A stretch of DNA of 64,000 bases from Qipengyuania oceanensis (GCF_009827535.1 NZ_WTYN01000001.1:744001-808000); one strand, 5' to 3'; shown: positions 17,475 to 27,009, counted from the first letter of the stretch. Notes: generated from the sequence alone by a model not told the origin. A program made the numbers and translations.

Positions 17475-17577
17475 TTGCACCGTCCGGGCAATTCTGTTCA
17501 AAAAATTGGCTCTCGCCTTCAGTCGCCCGCTCTGCTGGGCTAGCTTCATCCGTAAATCCAGGAGGAATGTCCCGAGC

Positions 17578-18330
17578 ATGGTCCGTTTCAGCAAATCCGT
17601 AGCCGCAGCTATCACTCTCCCGCTGGCTCTCGGCCTCGCAGCGTGTGGCGATACCGCCGACGACGCCACCGTTGCCGAAAGCGCACCGGTCGAGAACGTC
17701 GCCGCGCCCGCCGGCACCAGCTGGAGCGAAACCGTCGCGACGACGGATCGCGGCGGCTATCTCGTCGGCAACCCCGATGCTCCGATCAAGCTGGTCGAAT
17801 ACGGCTCGCTGACCTGCCCGGGTTGCGCCGGTTTCTCGCAGCAGGCTTCCGAGCCGCTGATGAACGAATACGTCGATTCCGGCCGGGTGAGCTTCGAATT
17901 CCGCAGCTTCCTCATCCACGGCCCGCTCGACCTCGTGCTGACCCGGCTGATCGGATGTGGCCCGAAGGAAAGCGCGGTTCCGCTGGCTGACCAGATCTGG
18001 GCCAACCTGCCCGCTATCCAGCAGCGCGCCTATGCCGACCAGGCAAGCCTCGAACGGGCGCTTCTCCTGCCGGAAGACAAGCGTTTCGTGGCTTTCGCGG
18101 AAGTGGCGGGCGTCTACGATTTCTTCGCGGCGCGCGGCATCAGCCGGGACCAGGCCGCGACCTGCCTCGCCGATTTCGGCGAGATGAAGCGACTGGCCGA
18201 TTTCTCCCAGAGCTACGCCAACGACGACAAGATCGCCGGTACGCCGACTTTTCTGCTCAATGGCACCCAGCTGACCGAAACGTCGTGGGAATCGGTCGAG
18301 GCAGCGTTGCAACGGGCCGGAGCCCGGTAA
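17578..18330 (+). CDS. DsbA-like thiol:disulfide lipoprotein
   Basis: 250 residues. The lipoprotein signal ends LPLALGLAACGD, with the lipobox Cys at about residue 23, so this copy is membrane-anchored in the periplasm while its neighbour is soluble. The active site is CPGC (SLTCPGCAGF) and the cis-Pro loop IAGTPTFLLNG. AGGAGG at 17560-17565 lies 12 bases before ATG 17578, a slightly long spacing. Together with the preceding gene it gives two thiol oxidoreductases with different CxxC dipeptides (PH versus PG) and probably different redox potentials. smc follows after 27 bases. Confidence 0.9.
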   Translation: MVRFSKSVAAAITLPLALGLAACGDTADDATVAESAPVENVAAPAGTSWSETVATTDRGGYLVGNPDAPIKLVEYGSLTCPGCAGFSQQASEPLMNEYVDSGRVSFEFRSFLIHGPLDLVLTRLIGCGPKESAVPLADQIWANLPAIQQRAYADQASLERALLLPEDKRFVAFAEVAGVYDFFAARGISRDQAATCLADFGEMKRLADFSQSYANDDKIAGTPTFLLNGTQLTETSWESVEAALQRAGAR

Positions 18331-18357
18331 TGATGGCGTCGGGGGGCTAGCGCAGCG

Positions 18358-21300
18358 ATGCAGATCAGGCGGCTCAAGCTCAGCGGTTTCAAGAGCTTCG
18401 TCGAGCCTGCCGAACTGCGTATTGAGCCCGGCCTGACCGGAGTCGTCGGCCCCAATGGGTGCGGCAAGTCCAACCTTCTCGAAGCGATCCGCTGGGTCAT
18501 GGGCGAGAATTCGCCCAAGTCCATGCGCTCGGGCGGGATGGAGGACGTGATTTTCGCCGGCACCGCCCAGCGTCCGCCGCGCGACTTTGCCGAAGTCGTA
18601 TTGCACGCGACCGACGACAGCGGCGAGGACATGGAAGTGACCCGCCGGATCGAGCGCGGCGCGGGCAGCGCCTACCGCGTCAACGGCAAGGACGTGCGCG
18701 CCAAGGACGTCGCGCTCGCCTTTGCCGACGCGGCGACCGGGGCGCACTCCCCCGCCCTCGTCAGCCAGGGAAAGATCGCGCAGGTGATCGCGGCCAAGCC
18801 GACGGAACGCCGGCAGATGCTCGAGGAAGCGGCCGGTATCGCCGGCCTCCACGTTCGCAGGCGTGATGCCGAGAGCAAGCTCAGGAGCACCGAGAAGAAT
18901 CTCGAGCGGCTCGAGGACATCATGTCGGGCCTCGACACGCAGATGGCCTCGCTCAAGCGGCAGGCCAGGCAGGCCGAACGCTATAAGACACTGTCCGAAC
19001 AGATCCGCATTGCCGAAGCGCGGCTGCTCTATGCTCGCTGGCGCGACGCTGCCGCAGCGGCGGAAAAAGCGCGCACCGATGCCGAAGCTGCCGACCGCGC
19101 AGTCGCTGACGCCAAGGCGGCAGCCGACGAGGCGCAGAAGGTGCAGCACGGTGCAGCGGCCCGGCTTGCCGAAGCGCGCGACGAATTGGCCGACCGTCGC
19201 GACGATGCAAGCGCGCATGGCCACCGGATGGCTTCGCTCACCAGCCAGCTCGAGGCGGCCGAGCAGCGCGTCGCCGATCTCGACCGGCAGACGCAGCGGC
19301 TGACCGAGGATCGCGGCGAAGCCGACCGGCTGACGCAGGAAGCGGCAAGGCGGCTGGCCGAACTGGAGAAGGCGATCCGGGCGGGCGCCTCTACCCTGGA
19401 AGCCGACGAGGCGCGACGCCCCGAACTCGCCCGTGCCCTCGAAGCGGCCGAGCGCGCCGGCCGGGCAGCGGAGCTCGCGCTCGCCAAGGCCACTGCCGAC
19501 CATGCCGGCGTGGAGGCCGAATGGCGCGTCGCCGAAAGCGAAGTGACGCAGGCGCAGAACCGGCTCGCGCGGCTGGAGGACGACCAGCAGCGTTTTGCGG
19601 CGCAGCGCGAGACTCTGACCGAGGGGGACGACCCGGAAAAGGCAGTCGATACCGCGAAAGAGGCGGCGGACGCTGCAGCCGAGCTGCTGAAGGCGAAGCG
19701 CGGCGAACTCGAAGCGCTGCAGGCTAGGAAGCAGGAGCTGCAGGTCGAACGCGACGAGGCAGGCAGCGCGCTGGCGTCGGCTCGCGCGGAACTGGCCGGT
19801 ATAGAGCGCGAATACCAGGCGCTCGCCCGCGACAAGGCGGCGCGCGAGAAGCAGGCTTCGGGCAAGAGCGGGATGCCGCAAGCGCTCGACCGGCTCGGTG
19901 CGGAACCCGGGTACGAGCGCGCGCTCGCCGCGGTCCTCGGACGCGACGGCAAGGCACTGGTCGGCCAGCCGCAGGGCGGTGCGGACGGACGTTACTGGAC
20001 GGGGCGAGCGGCCCCGGCGAAGGTCGCCGACAGCCTCGCCGATCACGTGAAGACCTGCCCCGACGAGTTGCGTGCACGCCTCAGCCTAGTCCACGTGGCC
20101 GAGGCGGACGATGGCCGCGAGCTGCCGCCCGGAGAATGGCTGGTGACCCGCGACGGCGCGCTGCGCCGCTGGGACGGTTTCGTCGCACGCGGTGAAGGCG
20201 CTGCGGAAGCCGCACGGCTCGAAGCGGAAAACCGCCTCGCCGATCTCGAAGGCAGGCTCCCTGCCCTGCGTGCAGCAAGCGAGGCGGCACAAGCCCGCCA
20301 GTCGCAGGCCCAGGAAGCTCTCGGGCAAGTTCAGCGAGACCTCGTCGCTGCAGACCGGGCACTGGCCGATGCCGCCAACGAGGAACGAGCTGCCCTCCGC
20401 GCGCTCGACCAGGCCGAAGCCGCCCGCGAACGCATCGCCGGCCGGCTGGAGGAACTGGCCCGGAACGAGCGCGAGGTTGCCGAACAGCTCGACAGCGTGC
20501 GTGCCGAACTTTCCTCCGCCGAGAACCGCCGCAAGGAACTACCCGATCCGGCGAGCGGGCGTGCCGCACTCGAAGCCGCTCAGGCCCGGAACGAGGCTTC
20601 GCGCAGCGCCGTCCAGGCCGCTGCCGCGGACCTTGCCGCACACGACCAGGCGCTTGCCGTCTCGCGAGAACGCAGCGCCGCCCAGCGGGCCGAGAAATCG
20701 AGTTGGGAAGCGCGCTCGGGCGAAGCGGCGACCCGGCTCTCGGACATGGCGACCCGCCTGGAGGAGATCGAGCAGGAGCGCGCGATCTTTGCCGCCAAGC
20801 CTGCCGGGCTGATCCGCGAAATCGAGCAGGGCGACGCGACCCGCGCCCGACTCGGCGAGGAGCTGGCCAGGGCAGAAGCCGCGGTTGCCGAAGCGCAGGC
20901 GGCGGCACAGAGCGCAGACACCGCGCTGGCCCAGGCCAACGAAGCGCTCGCGACAGCGCGCGAAGCGCGCGGCAGCCTCTCGGCCCGCGCGGAAAGCGAG
21001 GAGAATCGCCGCAGCGAAATGGCGCGCATCTCGGGCGAACGTTTCCAGTGCCCGCCCCCGATGCTGGCGACCGGTTTCGACTTCGATCCGGATGCGGTGA
21101 AGGCCTCGGCCCAGGAATCCGAGGAAATGGACCGGCTGACGGCCAGTCGAGAACGGCTCGGCCCCGTCAATCTCGTCGCCTCCGACGAGCTCGAGCGGAT
21201 CGAGCAGGAACACGGCGCGAGCGCTGCCGAACAGGCTGAACTGGCCGAGGCGGTCAGCCGCCTGCGCGGATCGATCGGCAATCTGAACCGCGAGGGACGC

Positions 21301-21786
21301 GAGCGCTTGCGCGAGGCTTTCGAGCAGGTCGACCAGCATTTCCAGCGTCTTTTCACCCGCCTGTTCGAGGGCGGGCAGGCGCACCTGGCGTTGATCGATT
21401 CCGACGATCCGCTGGAAGCGGGGCTCGAAATCTACGCGCAGCCGCCGGGCAAACGCCTCCAGTCGCTGACGCTGCTTTCGGGCGGCGAGCAGGCCCTGAC
21501 CGCAATTGCACTTATCTTCGGACTGTTCCTGACCAACCCCGCACCGATCTGCGTGCTCGACGAGGTCGATGCGCCGCTCGACGATGCCAATATCGATCGC
21601 TTCTGCGACCTGCTGGACGCCATGGTGAAGGAAACCGACACCCGCTACCTTATCGTCACACACAATGCTGTGACGATGAGCCGGATGCACCGCCTGTTCG
21701 GTGTCACGATGATCGAAAAGGGCATCAGCCGCTTGGTCAGCGTGGACCTCGGCCAGGCGGAGGAACTGCTCGAAGCGGCGGAGTAG
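18358..21786 (+). CDS. smc: Chromosome segregation protein SMC
   Basis: 1142 residues. The ATPase core of condensin, which organises and resolves the chromosome. N-terminal Walker A at residues 31-39 (GPNGCGKSN), then a long Ala/Glu/Arg-rich coiled coil (about 165-510), a hinge (about 515-620, including PGYERALAAVLGRDGKALVG), the returning coil (about 640-980), then the ABC signature LLSGGEQ near 1040 and Walker B ICVLDEVDAPLDD near 1065. Partners ScpA and ScpB are not in the window. It is the last gene of the DUF721 cluster; the convergent merR gene lies 57 bases away. Confidence 0.96.
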   Translation: MQIRRLKLSGFKSFVEPAELRIEPGLTGVVGPNGCGKSNLLEAIRWVMGENSPKSMRSGGMEDVIFAGTAQRPPRDFAEVVLHATDDSGEDMEVTRRIERGAGSAYRVNGKDVRAKDVALAFADAATGAHSPALVSQGKIAQVIAAKPTERRQMLEEAAGIAGLHVRRRDAESKLRSTEKNLERLEDIMSGLDTQMASLKRQARQAERYKTLSEQIRIAEARLLYARWRDAAAAAEKARTDAEAADRAVADAKAAADEAQKVQHGAAARLAEARDELADRRDDASAHGHRMASLTSQLEAAEQRVADLDRQTQRLTEDRGEADRLTQEAARRLAELEKAIRAGASTLEADEARRPELARALEAAERAGRAAELALAKATADHAGVEAEWRVAESEVTQAQNRLARLEDDQQRFAAQRETLTEGDDPEKAVDTAKEAADAAAELLKAKRGELEALQARKQELQVERDEAGSALASARAELAGIEREYQALARDKAAREKQASGKSGMPQALDRLGAEPGYERALAAVLGRDGKALVGQPQGGADGRYWTGRAAPAKVADSLADHVKTCPDELRARLSLVHVAEADDGRELPPGEWLVTRDGALRRWDGFVARGEGAAEAARLEAENRLADLEGRLPALRAASEAAQARQSQAQEALGQVQRDLVAADRALADAANEERAALRALDQAEAARERIAGRLEELARNEREVAEQLDSVRAELSSAENRRKELPDPASGRAALEAAQARNEASRSAVQAAAADLAAHDQALAVSRERSAAQRAEKSSWEARSGEAATRLSDMATRLEEIEQERAIFAAKPAGLIREIEQGDATRARLGEELARAEAAVAEAQAAAQSADTALAQANEALATAREARGSLSARAESEENRRSEMARISGERFQCPPPMLATGFDFDPDAVKASAQESEEMDRLTASRERLGPVNLVASDELERIEQEHGASAAEQAELAEAVSRLRGSIGNLNREGRERLREAFEQVDQHFQRLFTRLFEGGQAHLALIDSDDPLEAGLEIYAQPPGKRLQSLTLLSGGEQALTAIALIFGLFLTNPAPICVLDEVDAPLDDANIDRFCDLLDAMVKETDTRYLIVTHNAVTMSRMHRLFGVTMIEKGISRLVSVDLGQAEELLEAAE

Positions 21787-21843
21787 GGACGCCTGGCAAG
21801 CGTTCCTGAGCCGTGACGGAATAATGTCGGTCGGAGACCTGTC

Positions 21844-22230
21844 CTAGTTGGTCAGCGCCTCGGCCAGCCTGGCCCGAACAGCTTTCAGACCGGACAGGAT
21901 CGCAGGATCGAGTTCTATCTTCTGGCCGTCGGCGGGACCGGGCTCACCGACGCTGCCGGGACTGGCAGGAGCCGGTGCGGCGGCGAGCGCGGCGCGAGCA
22001 CCCTTGAGCGTATAGCCCTCGCGGTTGACGAGCCGGTCGATCCGCTGGACCAGTGCGACGTCGTCCGGACGGTAGTACCGCCGGCCGCCGCTGCGTTTGA
22101 GCGGTTCGAGCATCGGAAACTGCTGTTCCCAGTAGCGCAGCACATGCGTCTTGATGCCAAGCGCCTCGCTCACTTCCCCGATGGTGCGCAAGGCACCTGC
22201 GTCCTTGCCGTCGTCAAACAGCGTTTCCAT
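21844..22230 (-). CDS. MerR-family transcriptional regulator
   Basis: 128 residues. The MerR winged helix covers about residues 14-82 ([24 protein letters not shown], then [15 protein letters not shown]). There is no obvious Cys-based metal site, and the C-terminal part is short and Pro/Ala-rich, so the inducer is unknown. It follows ihfA by 4 bases at the end of the rpmF-plsX-fabH-ihfA unit, a constant arrangement in alphaproteobacteria. It probably does not behave like the metal-sensing members. Confidence 0.88.
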   Translation of the reverse strand: METLFDDGKDAGALRTIGEVSEALGIKTHVLRYWEQQFPMLEPLKRSGGRRYYRPDDVALVQRIDRLVNREGYTLKGARAALAAAPAPASPGSVGEPGPADGQKIELDPAILSGLKAVRARLAEALTN

Positions 22231-22234
22231 AGCC

Positions 22235-22531
22235 CTAGCCGTTGGCGACCTTATCCTTGAGGAGCTGGCTGGCGCGGAAGGTCATCACCCGCCGCGGGGT
22301 GATCGGAACCTCCACCCCCGTTTTGGGATTGCGGCCGATCCGTTCCTTCTTGTCGCGCAGCACGAAACTGCCGAAACCGGATATCTTGACGTTCTCGCCA
22401 TTTCGCATCGCTTCGCACATATGACGAAGGATGGTCTCGATCGCATCGAGCGACTCTGCCCTTGAAAGGCCCATCTTGCGATTGATCGCTTCTGCGAGAT
22501 CTGCGCGAGTCAGCGTGCCCACCGAACGCAT
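22235..22531 (-). CDS. ihfA: Integration host factor alpha subunit
   Basis: 98 residues, the usual length. IHF is a sequence-specific DNA-bending heterodimer. The HU/IHF fold is clear ([39 protein letters not shown] and the intercalating Pro loop [15 protein letters not shown]). It lies 100 bases after fabH; that gap is AT-rich and has its own promoter candidate, so it may be transcribed both with fabH and alone. Confidence 0.95.
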   Translation of the reverse strand: MRSVGTLTRADLAEAINRKMGLSRAESLDAIETILRHMCEAMRNGENVKISGFGSFVLRDKKERIGRNPKTGVEVPITPRRVMTFRASQLLKDKVANG

Positions 22532-22574
22532 TTCGGCTCTCCCTACCCAATCGCGACCCGTGCGAAGTAATTGA

Positions 22575-22603
22575 GCTGTATGGGAATATTACCGGGAGGG
22601 CAA
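22575..22603 (-). promoter_or_regulatory. Candidate internal promoter of ihfA-merR
   Basis: On the minus strand TTGCCC (22603-22598), a 17-base spacer and TACAGC (22580-22575). The spacer contains an AT palindrome GGTAATATTCCC with a perfect AATATT core, and the surrounding 50 bases are much richer in A/T than the genes. The ihfA ATG is 44 bases downstream of the -10 box. Confidence 0.35.
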
Positions 22604-22631
22604 CATTTGATATAGGTTTTCCGCGGCGAAG

Positions 22632-23597
22632 TTACATGCGAGCGAGGCTGGCACCCCAGGTGAAGCCACCGCCCATGGCCTCGAACATCACCAGATCGCC
22701 CTTCCTGATCCGTCCGTCGGCGACCGCGGTATCGAGCGCGAGCGGGACCGAGGCGGCGGAAGTATTGGCGTGCCGATCGACGGTGACGATAACCTTGTTC
22801 TCTTCGATGCCGAGCTTGCGCGCGGTCGCATCGAGGATCCGCTTGTTCGCCTGGTGGGGCACGACCCAGTCGATCTCGTCGGCCGTGACACCTGCTTCGT
22901 CGAGCACTTCACCGAGCACCTCGGCGAGATTCACGACTGCGTGGCGGAACACCTCGCGTCCCTTCATCCGCAGCTTGCCGACTGTGCCGGTCGTCGATGG
23001 CCCCCCGTCGACATAGAGCAACTCGTTGTGCTGCCCGTCGGCATGGAGGCGGGAAGCGATGATGCCGGGTCCGTTCTCGGCCACGTCCTGCGCTTCCAGC
23101 ACCACGGCCCCGGCCCCGTCGCCGAAGAGGACGCAGGTGCCGCGATCTTCCCAGTCGAGGATCTTGCTGAATGTTTCCGCGCCGATCACCAGGGCCTTTG
23201 TCGCCATCCCGGTGCGCAGCAGCGAATCCGCCGTGGCGAGCGCGTAGAGAAACCCCGAGCACACGGCCGCGACATCGAAGGCGACGCCCCCGTTGCAGCC
23301 CAGTTCGTGCTGCACGATCGTGGCGGTCGCCGGAAAGGTCTGGTCCGGAGTCGCGGTCGCCAGCACGATCAGGCCGATGTCCTTCGCATCCACGCCTGCC
23401 GCTTTGAGCGCCTTGCGTGACGCCTCGACCGCCAGGCTGGAAGTCGTCTCGCCATCGCCCGCGATATAGCGCTGGGTGATTCCGGTCCGCTCTACGATCC
23501 ACTCGTCGCTGGTGTCGACCTTCGCCGCCAGCTCCTCGTTCGACATGCAATGTTTCGGCAGAGCCGAGCCGGTACCGGTTATCACCGAGCGGATCAT
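22632..23597 (-). CDS. fabH: Beta-ketoacyl-ACP synthase III
   Basis: 321 residues. It condenses acetyl-CoA with malonyl-ACP to start fatty acid synthesis. The catalytic triad is intact: Cys 113 ([10 protein letters not shown]), His 248 (PHQANKR) and Asn 278 (HANTSAAS). ATG 23597 overlaps the plsX stop by 4 bases. The pair plsX-fabH links initiation of fatty acid synthesis with phospholipid synthesis and is almost invariant in bacteria. Confidence 0.97.
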   Translation of the reverse strand: MIRSVITGTGSALPKHCMSNEELAAKVDTSDEWIVERTGITQRYIAGDGETTSSLAVEASRKALKAAGVDAKDIGLIVLATATPDQTFPATATIVQHELGCNGGVAFDVAAVCSGFLYALATADSLLRTGMATKALVIGAETFSKILDWEDRGTCVLFGDGAGAVVLEAQDVAENGPGIIASRLHADGQHNELLYVDGGPSTTGTVGKLRMKGREVFRHAVVNLAEVLGEVLDEAGVTADEIDWVVPHQANKRILDATARKLGIEENKVIVTVDRHANTSAASVPLALDTAVADGRIRKGDLVMFEAMGGGFTWGASLARM

Positions 23598-24640
23598 TTC
23601 CCTGCGCCTTCGCCAACGCGCGTCCGGTCGACCTCGGCAAGATCGGCAGCGATGCGTTCGGTGATGCTGTTCTCGAGCAGGCGCGCCGTCACCGCCACCG
23701 CATTGGCGACGCCCTGCGCGTTGGCGCTGCCGTGACTTTTCACGACAACACCGTTGAGGCCAAGAAAGACCGCGCCGTTGTGGTTGTTCGGATCGAGATG
23801 GTGCTTGAGCAATTCGGTCGCCGGTCGGGACACGAGGAACCCGATCTTGGACCGGACCGAGCTGGTGAAGGCATTGCGCAGCAGGTCGGTGACGAACCGC
23901 GCCGCTCCCTCGATCGCCTTGAGCGCGATATTTCCGGAGAAACCGTCGGTCACGACGACATCGCAATCGCCACGGTTGATCTTGTCGGCCTCGATGAAGC
24001 CGTCGAACTGGAGCGAGAGGCCGGTCGCGCTGCGCAGCGCGGCAGCCGCGTCCTGCAACTGGTCGGTACCCTTGATCTCTTCGGTGCCGATGTTGAGCAG
24101 GCGGACGCGCGGCGCCTCCCGCCCGGTCACGATCCGCGAATAGGCAGCGCCCATGACGGCGAACTGGATCAGGTTGCGCGCATCGCATTCGGTATTCGCG
24201 CCGAGGTCGAGCATGACGACATCGTCGTCGCCGAGCGTCGGGAGTAGTGCGGCGAGCGCGGGCCGGTCGATACCCGGCATCGTGCGCAGGGCCAGCTTGC
24301 TCATGGCCATCAGCGCGCCGGTATTGCCAGCGCTGACCGCGGCTCCGGCATCGCCCGCCTTCACCGCGTTGACGGCGAGGCCCATGGAGGTGGTCTTCGC
24401 ACGGCGAAGGGCCTGGGTCGGCTTCTCGTCGCCCGCAACGACATCTTCGCAGTGCAGGATTTCGGACGCACCGGACATGCCCGGGTGCGTTTCGAGCGCA
24501 CGCTTGATGCGAGGCTCGTCGCCGACGAGAAGAAACTTGAAACGGTCGTGACTGCGCCGCGCGAGCGCAGCCCCTTCGACCATCACCCGCACGCCTTCAT
24601 CGCCGCCCATCGCATCGATAGCGATACGCGGCAAAGTCAT
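23594..24640 (-). CDS. plsX: Phosphate acyltransferase PlsX
   Basis: 348 residues. It makes acyl-phosphate from acyl-ACP for phospholipid synthesis and acts at the inner face of the membrane. Family blocks are present: [12 protein letters not shown] at the N-terminus, [48 protein letters not shown]. It is preceded by rpmF (22 bases) and overlaps fabH. Confidence 0.97.
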   Translation of the reverse strand: MTLPRIAIDAMGGDEGVRVMVEGAALARRSHDRFKFLLVGDEPRIKRALETHPGMSGASEILHCEDVVAGDEKPTQALRRAKTTSMGLAVNAVKAGDAGAAVSAGNTGALMAMSKLALRTMPGIDRPALAALLPTLGDDDVVMLDLGANTECDARNLIQFAVMGAAYSRIVTGREAPRVRLLNIGTEEIKGTDQLQDAAAALRSATGLSLQFDGFIEADKINRGDCDVVVTDGFSGNIALKAIEGAARFVTDLLRNAFTSSVRSKIGFLVSRPATELLKHHLDPNNHNGAVFLGLNGVVVKSHGSANAQGVANAVAVTARLLENSITERIAADLAEVDRTRVGEGAGK

Positions 24641-24662
24641 GGCAATCTCCGGCTAACGGCTA

Positions 24663-24842
24663 TTAAAGGCCGACGGCGACGATCTCGCGACCGTTGTAAT
24701 AACCGCAATGCGGGCACAGATTGTGCGGACGCTTCAGTTCGCCGCAGTTCGAGCACTCGTGATGAGCTTCGACCTTGAGCGAATCGTGCGAACGGCGGTT
24801 GCCGCGGCGGTGGGGCGATACTTTTCTTTTGGGTACAGCCAT
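24663..24842 (-). CDS. rpmF: 50S ribosomal protein L32
   Basis: A 59-residue protein reading [20 protein letters not shown] at the N-terminus and ending GREIVAVGL. The zinc-ribbon Cys pairs CSNC and CPHC are present, so this is the zinc-binding form. It is the first gene of the rpmF-plsX-fabH operon. A leader of about 105 bases lies between the promoter at 24956-24983 and the ATG, with an AGGAACAGG stretch as the likely ribosome-binding region. Confidence 0.97.
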   Translation of the reverse strand: MAVPKRKVSPHRRGNRRSHDSLKVEAHHECSNCGELKRPHNLCPHCGYYNGREIVAVGL

Positions 24843-24955
24843 TGCGGCACCTGTTCCTGTAAATTCAATCTGTTGATCGGGGCCGCTCTAGGCCAAGCAA
24901 CAGCGGCGCACAAGTGCACGCCCCGATGGCCCGGCTCTTCACGGTGAAGGCGCGC

Positions 24956-24983
24956 CCTATACCTGTTTTTCGCCCGCTTGCAA
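24956..24983 (-). promoter_or_regulatory. Candidate promoter of the rpmF-plsX-fabH operon
   Basis: On the minus strand TTGCAA (24983-24978), a 16-base spacer and TATAGG (24961-24956). The -35 box is palindromic and is also usable by the rightward MAPEG promoter. Confidence 0.5.
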
Positions 24984-25006
24984 GGCTTGTGGCACGAAGG
25001 TAGCAC
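24978..25006 (+). promoter_or_regulatory. Candidate promoter of the MAPEG gene, sharing its -35 with rpmF
   Basis: TTGCAA (24978-24983), 17-base spacer, TAGCAC (25001-25006). The start point would fall about 24 bases before the MAPEG ATG. The -35 hexamer is the same six base pairs used by the rpmF promoter on the other strand. Confidence 0.35.
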
Positions 25007-25036
25007 CGTAACGGGTCGATGCGAGAGGGGACACGC

Positions 25037-25432
25037 ATGCTCACGATACCTGTAACGCTGATTTCGGTCGCGGTTGCCGCGCTCATCAACCTGTGGCTGG
25101 CGATCCGGGTCGGCCAGATGCGCGGCACGACCAAGACCATCCACGGCGACGATGCTGGCGGTCCGCTCACCCGGCGCATGCGGGCGCAGCTCAATTTCGT
25201 CGAGAACACGCCATTCGTGCTATTCCTGATCCTGGCACTGGAACTGGAAGGGCGCACGGGCCTGTGGCTGGCGATCGTCGCAGCGGTCTATTTCGTCGGC
25301 CGGATCCTGCACGGGATCGGAATGGACGGTGACGGTCCGACCAAGCCGCGCATGATCGGAACCGTCGTTACCATGCTGACGCTGCTCGGTCTGTCGGTCT
25401 ACGCGATCCTGGTATGGCTGGCGCTGATCTGA
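25037..25432 (+). CDS. MAPEG-family membrane protein
   Basis: 131 residues with four membrane helices, the usual MAPEG design. The family contains glutathione transferases and peroxidases in membranes; bacterial members are mostly uncharacterised. Typical blocks are NLWLAIRVGQMRG, then RRMRAQLNFVENTPFVLFLILALEL and RILHGIGM. ATG 25037 has GAGAGGGG 7 bases upstream. It stands alone between rpmF and a convergent metallo-hydrolase. Confidence 0.88.
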   Translation: MLTIPVTLISVAVAALINLWLAIRVGQMRGTTKTIHGDDAGGPLTRRMRAQLNFVENTPFVLFLILALELEGRTGLWLAIVAAVYFVGRILHGIGMDGDGPTKPRMIGTVVTMLTLLGLSVYAILVWLALI

Positions 25433-25478
25433 CCCGAAAAAGTCGATCGGCGCTTCGTAACCGGCCGATCGCTACGGC

Positions 25479-26150
25479 CTATGACAAGGCGTAGTCGCTG
25501 ACGAACGCGTTGGTCTGCCGCTCGCGGCCGAATGTGCTGACCGGTCCGTGCCCGGGAATGAAGGTGACATCGTTGCCCAGCGGCCAGAGCTTTTGCGTGA
25601 TCGCGTCGATCAGGTCCTGGTGATTGCCCTTGGGAAAATCGGTCCGCCCGATGCTCCCCTGGAACAGGACGTCGCCGACGATCGCGAACTTGCTCGGCTC
25701 GTGGTAGAACACGACGTGCCCGGGCGTGTGACCGGGACAGTGGATAACGTCCAGCGTCAGCTCGCCCACGGTGACCGTGTCGCCGTCTTCCAGCCAGCGG
25801 GTCGGCTCGAAACTGTGCGCTTCCATGCCGTAGCGGGCACCGTCGCCGTCCAGTTTCTCGATCCAGAAGATGTCGTCCTTGTGCGGCCCTTCGATCGGCA
25901 GGCCGAGCTCCTCGGCCAGCATGCCGGTCTGGCCGCAATGGTCGAGATGGCCATGCGTCACGAGCAGTTTCTCGAGCGTGACCCCGGCCTGTGCTACGCC
26001 AGCCTTCAACTTGTCGAGATCGCCCCCGGGATCGACCAGTGCGCCCTTCATCGTCTTCGTGCACCAGATCAGCGAGCAGTTCTGCTGCAGGGGAGTGACA
26101 GGCATGATCGCTGCCTTCATGGGCGGGATCGGCTTGGATGCTTCGGTCAT
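25479..26150 (-). CDS. Metallo-beta-lactamase-fold hydrolase (glyoxalase II-like)
   Basis: 223 residues, cytoplasmic. The metal ligands are visible in THGHLDHCG (HxHxDH), CPGHTPGHV, the bridging Asp in IVGDVLFQGSIGRTD, and the final IPGHGP. The compact form without the C-terminal glyoxalase II helical domain resembles YcbL/GloC-type enzymes that hydrolyse S-lactoylglutathione-like thioesters. The substrate is inferred only. It is divergent from the J-domain gene. Confidence 0.88.
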   Translation of the reverse strand: MTEASKPIPPMKAAIMPVTPLQQNCSLIWCTKTMKGALVDPGGDLDKLKAGVAQAGVTLEKLLVTHGHLDHCGQTGMLAEELGLPIEGPHKDDIFWIEKLDGDGARYGMEAHSFEPTRWLEDGDTVTVGELTLDVIHCPGHTPGHVVFYHEPSKFAIVGDVLFQGSIGRTDFPKGNHQDLIDAITQKLWPLGNDVTFIPGHGPVSTFGRERQTNAFVSDYALS

Positions 26151-26336
26151 GGTTTTGAAATGGCTTGGTGCGAGAGTGATTGCAAGCAGGGCGTGGGCGC
26201 GATCGCGTTTCGCTCTTGAAACCAGTAGGGCCTTTGTCGAAAGAGACAGGTAACGCGCACGGCGTAAGAAGGCGCGATGGGTGCTGCAAGGTTAGGAACG
26301 GGACGCGCCTGGTCGGCGCGTGAACAGGGGCCCGAA

Positions 26337-26945
26337 ATGGAAAGCAGCCAGGATTTCATCGATTATTACGACGTGTTGCAGGTCGATCCGAACTGCGACG
26401 CGCGAATTCTCGAGATCGCCTATCATTACTTCGCCAAGATGTATCACCCGGACCACGCCGAAACGGCCAACCCGGACAAGTTCAACTCGGTCGTCGAAGC
26501 CTATCGCGTCCTACGGAATCCGGAGAAGCGGGAAGAATACAACCGCGTCTACGCGCTCAATCGTGAACAACCGCCGCGGACGGTCCATATCGAGCGCGAA
26601 CTCGAGATCGACGAAAGCACCGCGATCGACGACGAGGCGATTCGCGAGAAGATTCTGCTCCACCTCTACAAGCGACGGCGGGAAAACCCGTCCGATCCGG
26701 GCGTGATCGGCTGGCTGTTGCAGGAAGCGCTCGAGTGCAGCGACGAACAGTTCGATTTCCACATGTGGTATCTCAAGGCCAAGGGGCTGATCGCGATCAC
26801 GGAGGACAGCGGGCTGGCGATCACGATCGAGGGTGTCGACCACATCATCGCGACCGCCCGCGCCAAGCCCGAACCGCAATTGCTGATCGACAAGGTCGTC
26901 GACGAGGTGATCTTCGCCGAAGGCGCCGCTGCCGAAGAGGAATAG
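26337..26945 (+). CDS. J-domain protein with an unassigned C-terminal domain
   Basis: 202 residues. The J domain is N-terminal (about residues 8-72: FIDYYDVLQVDPNCDARILE, the HPD motif in YHPDHAE, and NSVVEAYRVLRNPEKREEYN), so it should stimulate an Hsp70. There is no Gly/Phe region or zinc domain. The second half (about 95-180) is acidic and helical with FDFHMWYLKAKGLIAITEDS, which looks like a small winged-helix fold with a wing-like end. ATG 26337 has AGGGG 6 bases upstream. It precedes the potassium transport genes but is not clearly linked to them. Confidence 0.85.
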   Translation: MESSQDFIDYYDVLQVDPNCDARILEIAYHYFAKMYHPDHAETANPDKFNSVVEAYRVLRNPEKREEYNRVYALNREQPPRTVHIERELEIDESTAIDDEAIREKILLHLYKRRRENPSDPGVIGWLLQEALECSDEQFDFHMWYLKAKGLIAITEDSGLAITIEGVDHIIATARAKPEPQLLIDKVVDEVIFAEGAAAEEE

Positions 26946-27009
26946 GCGACTTCACGCAGCGCGCGTTTCGCGCTTTACAGAGGCGCGAACGAAGCCCAGC
27001 GGCAAGCTG

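Noticed and set aside
17567-17602. 11-codon upstream frame before the DsbA lipoprotein, as a regulatory leader peptide
   Set aside because: Its ATG is only one base after AGGAGG, too close for initiation; the AGGAGG more likely serves ATG 17578 at a longer spacing.
17377-20046. Open frame of 889 codons on the minus strand opposite smc
   Set aside because: It mirrors high-GC smc codons in another frame, has no family motif and no ribosome-binding site; smc is unmistakable on the other strand.
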